The notes beneath the pieces are model-generated. The model was not told the DNA's origin. It saw only the letters and a list, made by a program, of their open reading frames with translations, and ran no database searches. A program made the position numbers and the translations under genes. From contig JAINUG010000199.1 of the NCBI GenBank assembly GCA_029706075.1, positions 682,001-746,000 on the forward strand: a stretch of DNA of 64,000 bases. The letters run 5' to 3'. Below, piece after piece: positions 1 through 11,113 of this stretch (position 1 is its first letter; every line of letters starts with the position of its first letter). This stretch comes from Aldrovandia affinis (Eukaryota; Chordata; Actinopteri; Notacanthiformes; Halosauridae).

Positions 1-482
1 CATGTGTTACGGCCATGGCCGCAACTTTGTTTATTTTTTATGTTTCCTCTCGTGAAGCCCTTTTGGTGCAAAGCAATGATGACTGCACGTGTTTCCTTGC
101 AGGTAACCATGGTTAACAGAGGAAGAACAATGATTTCAAGCACCACCCTCCTTTTAAAGCTTCCAGTCTGTTATTCTAACTCAATCAGCATGACAGAGTG
201 ATCTCCAGCCTTGTCCTCATCAACACTCTCACCTGTGTTAACAAGAGAATCACTGACATGATGTCAGCTATTCCTTTTGTGGCAGGGCTGAAATGCAGGG
301 TAAATGTTTTTTTTGGGATTAAGTTCATTTTCATGGCAAATAGGGACTTTGCAATTAATTGCAATTCATCTGATCACTCTTCATAACATTCTGGAGTATA
401 TGCAAATTGCCATCATAAAAACTGAGGCAGCAGACTTTGTGAAAATTAATATTTGTGTCATTCTCAAAACCTTTGGCCATGG
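1..482. other. No gene seen
   Basis: AT-rich non-coding sequence with only short chance frames. Confidence 0.5.
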
Positions 483-686
483 GTGTATATGTGCTGAAAA
501 GTAACAAAAAAAACATATTTCAAATATCAATGGATTCTTGTGTAGACCAAATCACTGCTAAAATCATTATTTTAACAAAATTATTATTAAATTATTATTA
601 TAGTATGTCTTTATTGATGTCGGGTCATTTTTGACCCATGTTATGCATTAGAGGGGGTGTGGAGGGCTTATGTATCAAAGGGTTAA
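483..686. mobile_element. piggyBac-type MITE end next to TTAA
   Basis: A terminus reading CCCTTTGATACATAAGC on the minus strand abuts TTAA at 683-686. Just inside is a hairpin GGGTCA-TTTTT-TGACCC near 620-636. Both match fish piggyBac-like non-autonomous elements as I recall them. The left end is not clear. Confidence 0.45.
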
Positions 687-1150
687 TAATAGTGCATTGG
701 CACGAACCAAAATCGAACAGTTCACAAATTATAATTTTTCCCCCAGAAAAATCTATAATCACAAATATTAATAATCACACCCTTTTTATCAGTACTTTGT
801 ATGCTTTTGAGCACTTACAAAAGCTATCCCCACCTGTTTTGCTATTCCCACCACTACTCTTAAATAAAGCCTTACAACTTTGCAATAAAACACTGAGGAG
901 ACATGGTTGATTCTGGGCACATTTGAAGGATTTGAAGGGCACAAGTGTACCATCAAGACTCAAGTTTCACAATCTATGAAATATGTGAGAGTATATTCAT
1001 GGTATAAACTTAAAGTACAGGACAATGTAAAATAAGTCATAAACCCCTGTTTCGAAGTCACTGAGGACTCATATTTTAGCTATAATTATAGGCTTTAACT
1101 ATACTTTATGTCCCTTATTTACCCAAGTATTTCCACCTATTTGCCCATTA
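687..1150. other. No gene seen
   Basis: AT-rich non-coding sequence; nothing with family signatures. Confidence 0.5.
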
Positions 1151-1154
1151 CCTA

Positions 1155-1240
1155 CAGTGGGTATAAAAAGTATTCACCCCCTTTTTTGTGGCATTTTTCA
1201 CATTTCATTTTCTTACATCGAATACATGGAATACATCATT
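1155..1240. mobile_element. Tc1-like terminus fragment
   Basis: CAGTGGGTATAAAAAGTATT begins a stretch that matches the left end of the element at 30225 (same GTGGGTATAAAAA and TTTTTCACAT blocks). Only the terminus is recognisable. Confidence 0.45.
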
Positions 1241-1539
1241 TCATACTGTACTTACTGTATTTTTTATTATGACAAATTATACATCAGCCAGGGGTAAATT
1301 ACTACACACGGTTCATCCCCAACATGTATACAACATGTGCAGCAAATTTGGTGCAGCTATATTAAAGCATTCAAATTCTATAAGGCCTCTAATGCTTTCT
1401 TTGTATTTTCCATTCATGCTCACCTCCTGTCTTTAAGATGCTTAATATGGCTTGCTTATCCTGTTCTCAGTTCACCTGTGCAGCTTCAATTGTTCCCTCA
1501 TTCAAGGCAAAAGCCACCCGAGGCTCCCTGGTAATAAAA

Positions 1540-2210
1540 AATGGAATCTCGCCAGGCAGGTTTTCTTGACGTGAGAATGGCACTCAGACCGTTCTAAGAA
1601 TTTATGCATTACAGATTTGTGCTGCATCATAGTTCTTTGACCTTTACCTGTCAAAATGCTAGGGGGCGCACAGGAAAAGGTTAATTAAAAAACAACGAAA
1701 AATAATCAAATAAAAACTAGTAAATATTATTAATACAATAATAATAACTTTCTGTTTATACCATAGTATTTATAAATAATTTCAGGCAGAAATGTGTAAA
1801 GTTTATAATAACATTTTGATTAGTTAACCTTCAAAAATATTGTCGCAAATCATGTTTTTCAACCACAATATAATGAATAAATTTGTTTGTAGGCTACTGC
1901 TCTACGAAATCAGTACAACAAAATTAGTATGTCTCCATAAATTAAATGACAATTTTCTTTATGCAGCTTCTCAGCTTTGTTACAATATAACTTTAAGGTT
2001 ATTTTACCCTTTACACTGCCAGGGCATGCTCCTCTTCAGCCCTCACATGGTTTATTAGTTCAGAAACTTGCAAGAGGTTAGCTTAGGGCCTACACATGTT
2101 ATCTGTGGCTTAGACAATGCTTATCCTTAGAGACTGGGGATCGAACAGTTCTCATTGATTGCTCAGTTGTGGCAGAGAGAAATTTGATTGGATTACCTAT
2201 ATCTAACTCA
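1540..2210. other. No gene seen
   Basis: AT-rich spacer without recognisable coding or repeat structure. Confidence 0.45.
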
Positions 2211-2211
2211 G

Positions 2212-2392
2212 AGGTGTCCAATCTTATCCAAGAAGGGCCGGTGTGGGTGCATGTTTTTGCTCTAGCCCAGCACTAAAACACCTGACTGAACTAATCAACA
2301 AATGTTGGTCTTCAATTAAGACCTTGATTAGTTGAGTCAGGTATTTTAGTTCTGGGCTAGAACAAAAGCCTGCACCCACACTGGCCCTTATT
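2212..2392. mobile_element. Palindromic MITE
   Basis: The left half (GGGCCGGTGTGGGTGCA, then TTGCTCTAGCCCAG) is the inverse of the right half (CTGGGCTAGAACAAAAGCCT, then CACACTGGCCCT). The whole unit is one long imperfect hairpin of about 180 bp, a common class of fish DNA-transposon derivative. Confidence 0.65.
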
Positions 2393-2407
2393 AATAATTA
2401 ACGACAT

Positions 2408-2782
2408 TGTTAATTACAGCTTGGTGATTGCGTTACTCTGATTATCCGCCTAGTTGCTAATTAATAAATATTGTTATTCGTAATACCATTTTGGGAACTC
2501 CGAGGAGAAGACCTCCCCTATCATCTTCGAGGGTCTGGAATCGCTAGCTGGCTGCCCGGTGAGACCTTGCAACCTGCTTTTGTCTTTTAAAGGACTTTCA
2601 TGTTGTAAATAGAGAGAACAATCATCAACTGTATTCATATTAATAAATATATGTCTAACTTTTCTATACCACTGTTTCACTGGTACTCCTTACGGGTTGT
2701 GGTTATTGATTAAGTGGCTTAGTGTTACGTCCGATATTGTACGCCTGGTTATTACAACGCAGGTTGATTTCTATCTGTAACA
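2408..2782 (+). repeat. Possible solo LTR (weak)
   Basis: The segment starts TGTTA and ends TAACA, and holds AATAAATAT near 2640 as a candidate polyadenylation signal. Flanking tetramers ACAT and ATAT agree in only three of four bases, so this stays tentative. Confidence 0.25.
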
Positions 2783-2793
2783 ATATATATATA

Positions 2794-3693
2794 TACACAC
2801 TACCGGTCAAAAGTTTTAGAACACCCCCATTTTCCATTTTTTACTGAAATTTAAGCAGTTCAAGTCCAGTGAATAACCTGAAATGGTACAAAGGTAAACG
2901 CTAAACTGTCAGAGGTTAAAAAAAAAAAGTTTAGGTTACCAAAAGCTGAAAAATAATAATTTTTTTGGGGCAGTGAGTACACCATCTGTGTACACCATCT
3001 GACTACACCATCAAAAGGCACTTGGAAACTGGAGGAAACTCTGACAGGAAGAGGTCTGGCAGACCAAAAGCCACAACAAAATCAGAAGACAAGTTTCTGA
3101 GAGTCAACAGCTTGCGTGATAGGCGACTGCCTAGCACAGCTTAACACTGGTCGAAGTAAGGAAGTCTCAGTTTCAACTGTGAAGCGAAGACTTCGAGCTG
3201 CAGATTTGGCAGGTCGAGTGGCAATAAGAAAGCCATTTGGCCAGATGGCAAAATAAGAAAAAGAGGCTTGCCTGGGCACCGCCAGTGGACTGGAAAAAGA
3301 TCTTATGATGAATCAAAATTAGAAATCTTGAAATTTTGAAAGGTTTTTGTAGGCCGTCGAGTAGGCAAAAGCATGGTTCCTCAGTGTGTGACACCAACTG
3401 TCAAACATGGAGGAGGAAGTGTGATGGTCTGGGGCTCTTTTGCTGGATCCAGAGCCGGCGACTTGCAGAGAGTGGCTGTTAACCCACGTTAACCCATTAC
3501 CTGTTCCCTGAAAAGGGCCTTTTTTATAACTCTGAAATGTACATTATTTTTCCATTTTTGGTAACCTAAACTTTTTTTTAACCTCTGGAAGTTTACCGCT
3601 TACCTTTTTACCATTTCAGGTTATTCACTGGACTTAAAAGTTCAGTAAAAACTGGAAAATGGGGGTGTTCTAAAACTTTTGACCAGTAGTGTA
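2794..3693 (+). mobile_element. Tc1 transposon with long inverted repeats, deleted transposase
   Basis: Both ends carry CGGTCAAAAGTTTTAGAACA or its near-complement. The inverted repeats extend inward about 160 bp each, the IR/DR layout of Tc1 elements such as Sleeping Beauty. Between them are out-of-frame transposase pieces: VSVSTVKRRLRAADLAGR near 3165-3220 (helix-turn-helix region), KKRLAWARRQWTG (frame broken) and VKHGGGSVMVWGSFA near 3400-3440 (catalytic domain). The region between them and the C-terminus is deleted. TA lies at both edges. Confidence 0.85.
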
Positions 3694-3699
3694 TATATA

Positions 3700-4530
3700 C
3701 ACACAGCTATCGCATAGTACATTATTTGTTACTCTTAACATTATTGCTATACATATGCCTTGTGTGTGTGTATGCATATAGATATGTCTGTATATTGTTT
3801 ATGTGTTTATGTTTTATATTCTATTGATGGAACTTTTAAACCACCACCTTGGGATTGGGAGGGATGGGAAGAGGGGTTTTATTTTTATACTTTTATCTTA
3901 TTTTATCATGGGTAAGGGGACATTTTGTTGCAGTATGTGTTGATCAGTGGCAAAAAAATACCAATTATATCCAGTTTGATTCCACGAAGCAAGAAAATTA
4001 AATGCCCAAAATGTATGCATTTTGTGCCTACTGTATGTTACCATGGACACATTTACAAATACCCAGATATTTGGTAATCTTAAGATAAAGGATACTACAT
4101 TTAGATTAAATATGTGAGAATCGACAGGCCTGGCATGAGACTCAAGCTCAATGCCTGAGAGATGGCAGCCATGAATTAGCTAAATCAGTAGCTAGCTAAC
4201 TAACATTACAGGTTCACAAACTTTTTAGTTGTAATCAAGAAACTGAGGTATCAGACAAATTGTTGAAACCTGTTGTATCGTGTCTATGCAGACAATGGAA
4301 AGCAAATCACATCAAATTAAAAGCAAAAGCAAAATCAGGTCGAAGCAAACAAATAAATATTCTTGCCCCACATTGCATTCTGGGCACAATGATGCTCTCA
4401 CTTTTATACATATCAATGCACAGCATATTATAATAGATTGTGATCCCTTTCAGCAATAAGGAGGGGGTGGGGCAGTGGGGGGCTGAATTTGGCTTTTCCC
4501 CCACCCCCAATCCACTCTTCCCCCGCCCCC
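3700..4530. other. No gene seen
   Basis: Non-coding AT-rich spacer with a C-rich patch near 4500-4530. Confidence 0.45.
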
Positions 4531-4864
4531 AATCCAAGACGGCAGCACGTCTATTTTCTCTGCTCAGTGTTTGTTCATGTTTTGTTTGTAACTTGTCTTT
4601 TTATTAGTTTTTAACATTTTTTGTACTCTTTTTAGTAACCAGTAGTTCATGTTTCATCTTGGCATTCTATCCAATCCGGGTAAGGATTTTTGTGCGGTGA
4701 ATTTGTGGACTGTTTGGGGTATTTGTTTTGCTTCAGGGAACTGCTATACAAGCTGAGCCTATTCAGAGCTTTAGCTCTTGCTGCAGCGGGGCTCGCTTTT
4801 AGCCCGGGACTGCAGCAGCAAATCCATTTTTTTAATAAACTTCCAGTGGCTGTGGATTATTTAG

Positions 4865-5395
4865 CCCTGCAGAAGCTAGCCTCCACCAACCCTGCAGCAG
4901 CTAGCGTCGACCAGCCCTTCAACAGCTAGCCTCCACCAGCCCTTCAACAGCTAGCCTCCACCAGCCCTGCAGCAGCTAGCCTCCACCAGCCCTGCAGCAG
5001 CTAGCGTCGACCAGCCCTGCAGCAGCTAGCCTCCTCTAGCCCTGCAGCAGCTAGCCTCCACCAGCCCTGCAGCAGCTAGCGTCGACCAGCCCTTCAACAG
5101 CTAGCCTCCACCAGCCCTGCAGCAGCTAGCCTCCACCAGCCCTGCAGCAGCTAGCGTCGACCAGCCCTGCAGCAGCTAGCCTCCACCAGCCCTGCAGCAG
5201 CTAGCCTCCACCAGCCCTTCAGCAGCTGGCCTCCACCAGTCCTTCAGCAGCTGGCCTCCACCAGCCCTGCAGCAGCTAGCCTCCACCAGCCCTGCAGCAG
5301 CTAGCCTCCTCTAGCCCTGCAGCAGCTAGCCTCCTCAAGCCCTGCAACTGGTAGCTTCCAGCCTTGTAGCTGGTAGCTTCCAGCCCTGCAGCAAC
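4865..5395 (+). repeat. 25-bp minisatellite in LINE 5' region (about 20 units)
   Basis: The unit is close to CTAGCCTCCACCAGCCCTGC followed by AGCAG, with variants GTCGACC and TTCAAC. The period is 25 bp, so it cannot hold one frame. It lies directly 5' of the endonuclease ORF, where some LINEs carry promoter monomers. Confidence 0.85.
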
Positions 5396-5466
5396 TAGCT
5401 GCATTCAGCTATTGGTAACAAACCCAACCTGTTGTCTCACTCTATTGTCCTCTTTGACTTTTAACT

Positions 5467-6504
5467 ATGTTGTCGAGGGCTTTTATTGCCCTGTTTTTTA
5501 TTTTTGCGCTCCTATCGTGCCATGACTCTGACAGTCTGCCTCCAAGTGATCATTTTGATCATTTTGGTCACTCCGACCGTGTTACATCTGGTGAAATTGA
5601 TTCTGCTGGCACCCGACATGGATTGTCTGTTGTTGATCCTTTAAAATGTACTCTACCGTACGCTCTTATTGTTTTGAGCTCTTTTACCATTAGGGATTGG
5701 CATAGTGTCTCTGCTTTAAATGACTCCAGCTCACGAGGCTCTGGCAAGAAATCCCTATCCCTATCCCTATCAAGGGTTTTAATTTTGTTATTGTTGTTAA
5801 GTTCAGGCAATATTAAAAGTAATCCGGGTCCTGAGCTGCCTGTTGTCGATAGTCTGTCAACTCCTTTTGAATTTAGCAATAGGCATGGTCTAGGCTTCCT
5901 GCATGTAAATGCGAGGAGTCTCACTCCCAAATTAGATATATTCAGCACATGGTTTTCATTAGCAAAGCCCGATGTTGTTGTGGTTTCCGAGACATGGCTC
6001 AAACCCTCTACCCCTAATAACGTTATTAATATAGCAGGGTTTAATGTCTTCAGATGTGACCGCAAGGGTAGGGCTGGGGGGACGGCAATATATGTCTCTG
6101 AGAAGCTGCAAGTTACTGTCCTTCACTCAGTCTCTATTCCTTGTCAGTTTGAATTTTTGGCAGTCCAAATCGTTCTGGGTAATTCACCTCTTACTATAAT
6201 TGGCTGCTATAGGCCTCCATCTGCCATCAAAGATTCCATCAGAAGTCTAACTGATTTATTGTCTAGATTTAGTTCTTCGGAACTAATTTTACTTGGTGAT
6301 TTGAACTGGGACTGGCTGAGTGATAGTTCTGATAACTTCAAGCAGATTTGTGACTCGCTTAATTTATGCCAACTGATTAACAGTCCCACTAGAATCAATT
6401 CTTCCAAACCTGACCGTAATTCTCTTCTTGATGTTATCCTTACAAATGCAGTTCATAAATATGTATCTATAGGTGTTTTCTCCAACGACATCAGCGATCA
6501 TTGA
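5467..6504 (+). CDS. LINE ORF: 2A-like peptide plus apurinic endonuclease domain
   Basis: This is the N-terminal part of a LINE ORF2-like protein (345 codons). Residues 1-20 are hydrophobic and signal-like. Residues 101-122 read LSRVLILLLLLSSG and then NIKSNPGP, matching the hydrophobic-plus-NPGP layout of 2A-like translational recoding peptides found in some LINEs. The usual DxE is replaced by NxK, which could reduce activity. From about residue 140 the endonuclease has HVNARSL, VVSETWL, GGTAIYVSE, GCYRPPS, LLGDLNWDW, SPTRINS and ends NDISDH at a stop. The RT that should follow is deleted, so this is a truncated remnant. Confidence 0.8.
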   Translation: MLSRAFIALFFIFALLSCHDSDSLPPSDHFDHFGHSDRVTSGEIDSAGTRHGLSVVDPLKCTLPYALIVLSSFTIRDWHSVSALNDSSSRGSGKKSLSLSLSRVLILLLLLSSGNIKSNPGPELPVVDSLSTPFEFSNRHGLGFLHVNARSLTPKLDIFSTWFSLAKPDVVVVSETWLKPSTPNNVINIAGFNVFRCDRKGRAGGTAIYVSEKLQVTVLHSVSIPCQFEFLAVQIVLGNSPLTIIGCYRPPSAIKDSIRSLTDLLSRFSSSELILLGDLNWDWLSDSSDNFKQICDSLNLCQLINSPTRINSSKPDRNSLLDVILTNAVHKYVSIGVFSNDISDH

Positions 6505-7049
6505 ACTATCGCATGTGTTAGGAGCACAAAGTTGCCCAAAACAAAGTGTCTGATTGTTCTCAGGCGAAGTTTTAAACACTTCTCTGAACAGGCCTTCATT
6601 CACGATTTGGCTGAGGTTGATTGGTCTCGTCTTGCACTGACTCCATCTATTAGCGATGCTGTCAATGATTATACTCTCATTGAATCTAAACTGCTATTGA
6701 ATGGTAGCAAAACAAAGGTAATGGTATTTTCTCCAAATAGGTGAACTGTCTCTCCCCCCTCTATTTCCACCCTTGATGGTTGTTCTATTGAGGTTATTGA
6801 ATCTTACAAATACCTTGGCATCTGGTTGGACAAGAACCTAGATTTTAAACATCATATTGATGTTTTAATCAAAAAACTTAAATTCACAGTTGCTTTTTTC
6901 TATAGGGCTAAATCATGCTTTTCCCCCGCCTCCCGTAAACAGGTGGTTATGTGCTTGCCTTCTTGGCCAGATCACCCTTGAAAAAGAGACCTCGGTCTCA
7001 ATGGGTTTTTATTTCTGAATAAATAAAGGTTTGATGAAATAACCTCTGG

Positions 7050-7590
7050 CAATACAGCACTGGGCCATTGTTTTTTCTGCTAGGTCCAGAGGGAAGATTC
7101 ATTCCTACAGCCTCAACATTTCCAGTGTCACCCTGGTGTGCCTAGAAGGGGTTGCATCTAAGTACTAACTGAGCCCAATGCATAATGCTTCATTTGGTGA
7201 TCAACATGAAAAAGGAAAAAAAATCATATGTTGGTGTAGTCTATTGTGTCCTACATAAGCTAAATTAGAGTGTCTAGTGAAATGAGCATTTCCTGTCTTT
7301 CATTAGTGCTTTTCTCCTCTAAAGAACTCAAATTTGAAAGTAGGTGAATTAGGTCAGATTCACTGCTGTGACCCCGCTATGAATGGAGTCTGCATATGAG
7401 TTGACAAATCCGAACAGTCAGCAGTACTGACTTCCTATTTTTAAAGCATCTGACCTTAATCTGGGAAGACATTTTATTTACAATGTCAAATTGTAATACA
7501 GGTATTGGTATAAATATAGGTATAATTCTACAGTATATTCTCTTTCAGTAGTTCTTTTTTTATTTTTTTTACAAATTATTATGTTATTCA
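7050..7590. other. No gene seen
   Basis: Spacer between the LINE tail and the RGS terminal exon. It probably includes the RGS 3' untranslated region near 7500-7595, but no clear polyadenylation signal was chosen. Confidence 0.4.
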
Positions 7591-7595
7591 GAGTA

Positions 7596-8225
7596 CTAAA
7601 TTGACCCCCTTTGACACAGTGTCTGTGTTTGACTCAATAAGTCCATGTGCATCTTTGATCGTATGAAGCGAGGGTAGGAATCCTTCTCCATCAGACTATA
7701 AATTCTGCCCTGTGCCTCACTGAAGCTGGAGGTTGATGGGTTTCTGAGGTTCTCCCTGGTCTGGAAGTCAATGTTTACCTGAATAACAGGTAAACCGCCC
7801 ATTGACTTTTAAGAAGCTCAAAGCATTGTCATGAGAACACACACACACACACACACACCTGCATTATGATTATGCAAATGCATGATATTCACACATTCGA
7901 TTCTGCTGGAAGGTGCCTTCTAGGAACTAATGAGACAGATTCTGTTTACAGTGTTGAGCCTCTCTTATTCGGAATTCAAATGGATTTTGACCCAGTTACA
8001 AGAACATCAAGAAAAAGAACATATTCAATCATGCTGCAAATCAGATAATTAAATGTACTTCTCTGGGTGCCTGAACATCGATGAACTCCTCGTAAATCTT
8101 ATTGGCTCTGTTCACCAGTTTCGTGGGAGACTTTACTTTTTTGTAGTCCTTACAGGCCATCCAGAACTCAATGTTCTCATCGCTGAACTCTGTCTTGAGG
8201 AATTGTCTGAAGGCTGCCAAGCCAT
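7596..8225 (-). CDS. R4-type RGS protein, last two coding exons (rgs8-like)
   Basis: These exons encode most of an RGS domain, the fold that accelerates GTP hydrolysis on G-alpha subunits at the inner plasma membrane. Exon 8059-8225 (167 bp) follows an AG acceptor and starts inside a codon; it reads [13 protein letters not shown], then [16 protein letters not shown], and ends QAPRE before a GTACAT donor. Exon 7596-7778 continues in phase as VNIDFQTRE, then [20 protein letters not shown] and a TAG stop. The 167-bp exon size and both junction phases are, from memory, those of R4 genes (RGS1/2/4/5/8/13/16/18). VNIDFQTRE and DLLSQ favour RGS8, but WMAC also occurs in RGS13, so I give no symbol. 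The 5' exons should lie to the right on the minus strand. I did not find the expected exon with the conserved tryptophan. Family confidence is high, paralogue assignment low. Confidence 0.88.
7838..7858. repeat. (CA)n microsatellite in RGS intron
   Basis: About ten AC dinucleotides in the intron between the two RGS exons. Confidence 0.85.
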
Positions 8226-8229
8226 CTAC

Positions 8230-9320
8230 AAAACAAACAGGAAGTGTGCTCTGAAAACAACAATCACCAACAATCAAAGCTAAAACCCACTGTTATAGTC
8301 AAGCAATGAGCATATTATCATTAGCAATTTGGATCAGGTTTACAACCTTCTGGATGTTTTACAATTCGTTTTTCTTTTTACATGTGACATTTCAATTAAT
8401 GTTTGTTCTGACATCACATGGGATTTCCCTGGTTCCTTCATGTTTTCTCATGTCACGTGGCAGTTCCTCAGGGATACTGGCAGTTTTCGCATTCTATTCA
8501 TCGTGTTTGGGAAAAGTAACATGAGGACACTTCCAAAAATTCTTGGACATTTTAAGAGTGTCCTTCAGTAATGTAAGTTCATGAGGGGTTGTTTGTGTGG
8601 TGCTGTTCAGTGCCTGTATGATAATAACAGTGTCATCCAAGTCACAGCTAAATATCAAGTATGTGTGTATGTGTCCTCCTCTGTCTCCATTCTGCTGTAG
8701 AGTGTCTGTAAAAAAGAAAAGAATGAAGGCAACTCTTACAGGATTGAAAGGAAATTAGATTTTTAATAAGATGATAGAATTTTGACTTACTAGAACAATA
8801 GGATCTGGATTGTAATGATAACTGTAACCATTTATTTTTCATAGATGAATCCACAGTAGTGTTACTTCTAAACATAATATATATCATGTGTTAATAATCA
8901 CATATTTGCAATAGAGAAATGGCAGAATGCTTTGCATAATCAAAACATTATGTACAGTAAGGCTAAATGAAAGGGAAAAGCAAACATAATAACGGTGTTC
9001 TCCACAGAAATTAATTCAAAAGGCAATCCAGAGGTGAGGACACGGTCAATGTGTGCAGCCTCAATGCCCCAAGAACAAACAATACGTTTTTTTTCCTTTT
9101 CCATGCACATGCTACTGTATATCTGCGTTCACCAAATGTTGTATCGATTGATGGAGGAAACAAATGCATTTCACTTAAGCTTGTTATTTTAAATACCGTA
9201 CATTGCTAAATTACTCATTCCCTTCATAAAGTCATAGAATGCACCTACCCAACAATAAAGATGAACAAAGAAGGCTGTATGAAATAAATACAGGTAATGA
9301 GCTATATTCTATGATGACTA
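8230..9320. other. RGS intron / no exon recognised
   Basis: This should contain upstream RGS intron sequence. I found no exon with the RGS N-terminal pattern and no repeat I recognise. Confidence 0.4.
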
Positions 9321-9321
9321 T

Positions 9322-10075
9322 TATGGGTGTAATGGTACACATATTTGTACTGAACCATTTGATACAGGACTTTCGGTTTGAGACGCTCTGCAGAACTTAA
9401 TTCAAAACTCTCGAGTCCCCCACAAGATATAACTTGTACAAAGGGCCGGATGTTGTTCGTTCAGCCCATGTACTTCTATGGCATAGATATAAAAACGTTT
9501 TCATATCTATGGTCTATGGCACACCACTGAACCAGAGAGATTAATTTAGTACAGCCAAGTTTTGTAGTCAGTATGGCGAACACAAATGAGAAGCCAGAGC
9601 TTGAAGACCCTCCCATATCATTGAATCTTCTGTTTGGAAGGTGGATCGGACAAAAGCAGCGTGCTGGCATTGTTCAACTGAGATCGGGTATGTCGCTGAC
9701 AGTATGTCGAACTTGATAAAGGTAAAACAGAGTAGAGTGCAAACCCAGCTCCCCATTGCATTTAAGCAGCCTCTCGCTGATAATTCAGACCAGGCCAAAA
9801 CAATAACAAACGTTATAGGTTCTGCGACCATAATCCTTTGTCAAGAATATAGGTTTTAACATATGTTGAAAGTGATTGAGCCCCGGTACGAATTTCCCTC
9901 TCGTCCGCATTTCAGTACTTTGTTTAGTAAATTGTGGCCAATTAGCCACTGTTTACAAAGTTCATAATAAATGAAAAGCAATTTTATGTTTTGCATTTCT
10001 TTCCCCTGTACCGAAAACGTACCGAACCGTGACTTCAAAACCGAGGTACATCTGAATCGTGATTTTTGTGTTTAC
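9322..10075 (+). mobile_element. Degenerate hAT element (ZBED type)
   Basis: The ends resemble fish hAT subterminal sequence: GGGTGTAATGGTACACAT at the left, and GAACCGTGACTTCAAAACCG with GTGATTTTTGTGT at the right. Inside, 9641-9859 reads VDRTKAACWHCST (one CxxC of a BED zinc finger), then LPIAFKQPL and SDQAKTITNVIG, as in ZBED-type hAT transposases. A shifted frame upstream begins MANTNEKPELEDPP. The catalytic region is missing. Confidence 0.72.
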
Positions 10076-10127
10076 TAATACAATTGCTCAGAGAAAAATA
10101 TTTTGTTTATAAAATTGAGTAATATGT

Positions 10128-10710
10128 TGTGGTGTCCCCAGGGGTTGGGCAACACACACAGACCTTGCAGAGGGCGTAGGCAAGTTTAAGAACACAGAGG
10201 AGGCAGTATTCAAAACAGAATAAAGATTTATTAAACTAATAATCTTCTTGACAAACACTACACAAAACAAAGGGCGGGGTATTCGGGGGAATACAAACAC
10301 AAGTCCGCAATCCTACTCGTTGTCAATGTCCAATCCAATTCCAAAATCCAAGTCAGTTCCGCAATCCAGTCCGTAGTCAAAATCCAAAGGGGGTCCTCAA
10401 ACAATCCGGTCAAACACAAAAACACTCCAAAACCCTCTCTCCTCAAATACTGGCTGGTCAAAGAGTTCACAGTACTCACTCTCCAAACACACTCAGCAAC
10501 TCCTTCCCAAACACATTCCTACTCCTCTCACAGTGTGATGCAATCAGCCCTTTAAATAGGCCTTGAAATGGCCTTCAGCTGGTCGTTAGCTCCATTGCCT
10601 TCACTCCGCTCTGGTGTGACTGTGGCCTGCTGGGGAATGTAGTGTTTCCTGGCTCCCATGTGTTGTAGGCAAGGCAGCCATTTCCTTGTGCAGCCCCTTG
10701 GGCTGCCACA
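10128..10710 (-). mobile_element. Solo LTR with 4-bp target duplication
   Basis: The 583-bp segment has TGTGG and CCACA at its ends and perfect ATGT copies on both sides (10124-10127, 10711-10714). On the minus strand it has a TATTTAAAGG promoter-like box near 10550 and AATAAATC about 80 bp from the 3' end, the expected U3-R-U5 order. No internal retrotransposon region is present, so it is a recombination product. Confidence 0.78.
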
Positions 10711-11113
10711 ATGTGTTTCCCCCCTTAAATATGTCAAAATTATTCACACCCCTAATAATTCTTTTAAATAATAAATAAAGTCCCCCAAAAATAATTGACA
10801 TGCTACTTGTAAGTTCTTCTCAATCTTAGGGACCTGTATTGTGGCCTCCCAAGGCTTCCTGTTTCACTGGGGTATAGATTTGTTTTCATTTCTCATCCAT
10901 CACCATGGGCAAAGCCAAATAACTCTCAGAAGACAAAGAAAATAAGACATGTGATATGTGCCTTTCCACAACTTTATCCCAGAGTTCTTATGCTTATGGT
11001 GCATTCTTTACTCTGAAATGTACTACTCAGCAGTGGAATCCTCTATGAACAGCTGATTTTTTTAAAGAAGTTTTTAGAAAATGTCTTTCACTTGGAAGTT
11101 GTATGGTAAAATA

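Larger units (their letters stand above)
4535..7045 (+). mobile_element. L2-like non-LTR retrotransposon, internally deleted
   Basis: The order is a 5' region with a 25-bp minisatellite, an endonuclease frame (5467-6504), a deletion removing the reverse-transcriptase core, C-terminal RT remnants (6640-6960), and a 3' end. The end reads GAGACCTCGGTCTCAATGGG and then AATAAAGG, a tail shared by many fish L2/Rex-type LINEs. The C-terminal pieces include LLNGSKTKVMVFSPNR and then, after a stop, SYKYLGIWLDKNLDFKHHI in the same relative order as in intact elements. It cannot be autonomous. Confidence 0.8.

Noticed and set aside
5568..6065. 165-codon minus-strand ORF
   Set aside because: Antisense shadow of the LINE endonuclease frame.
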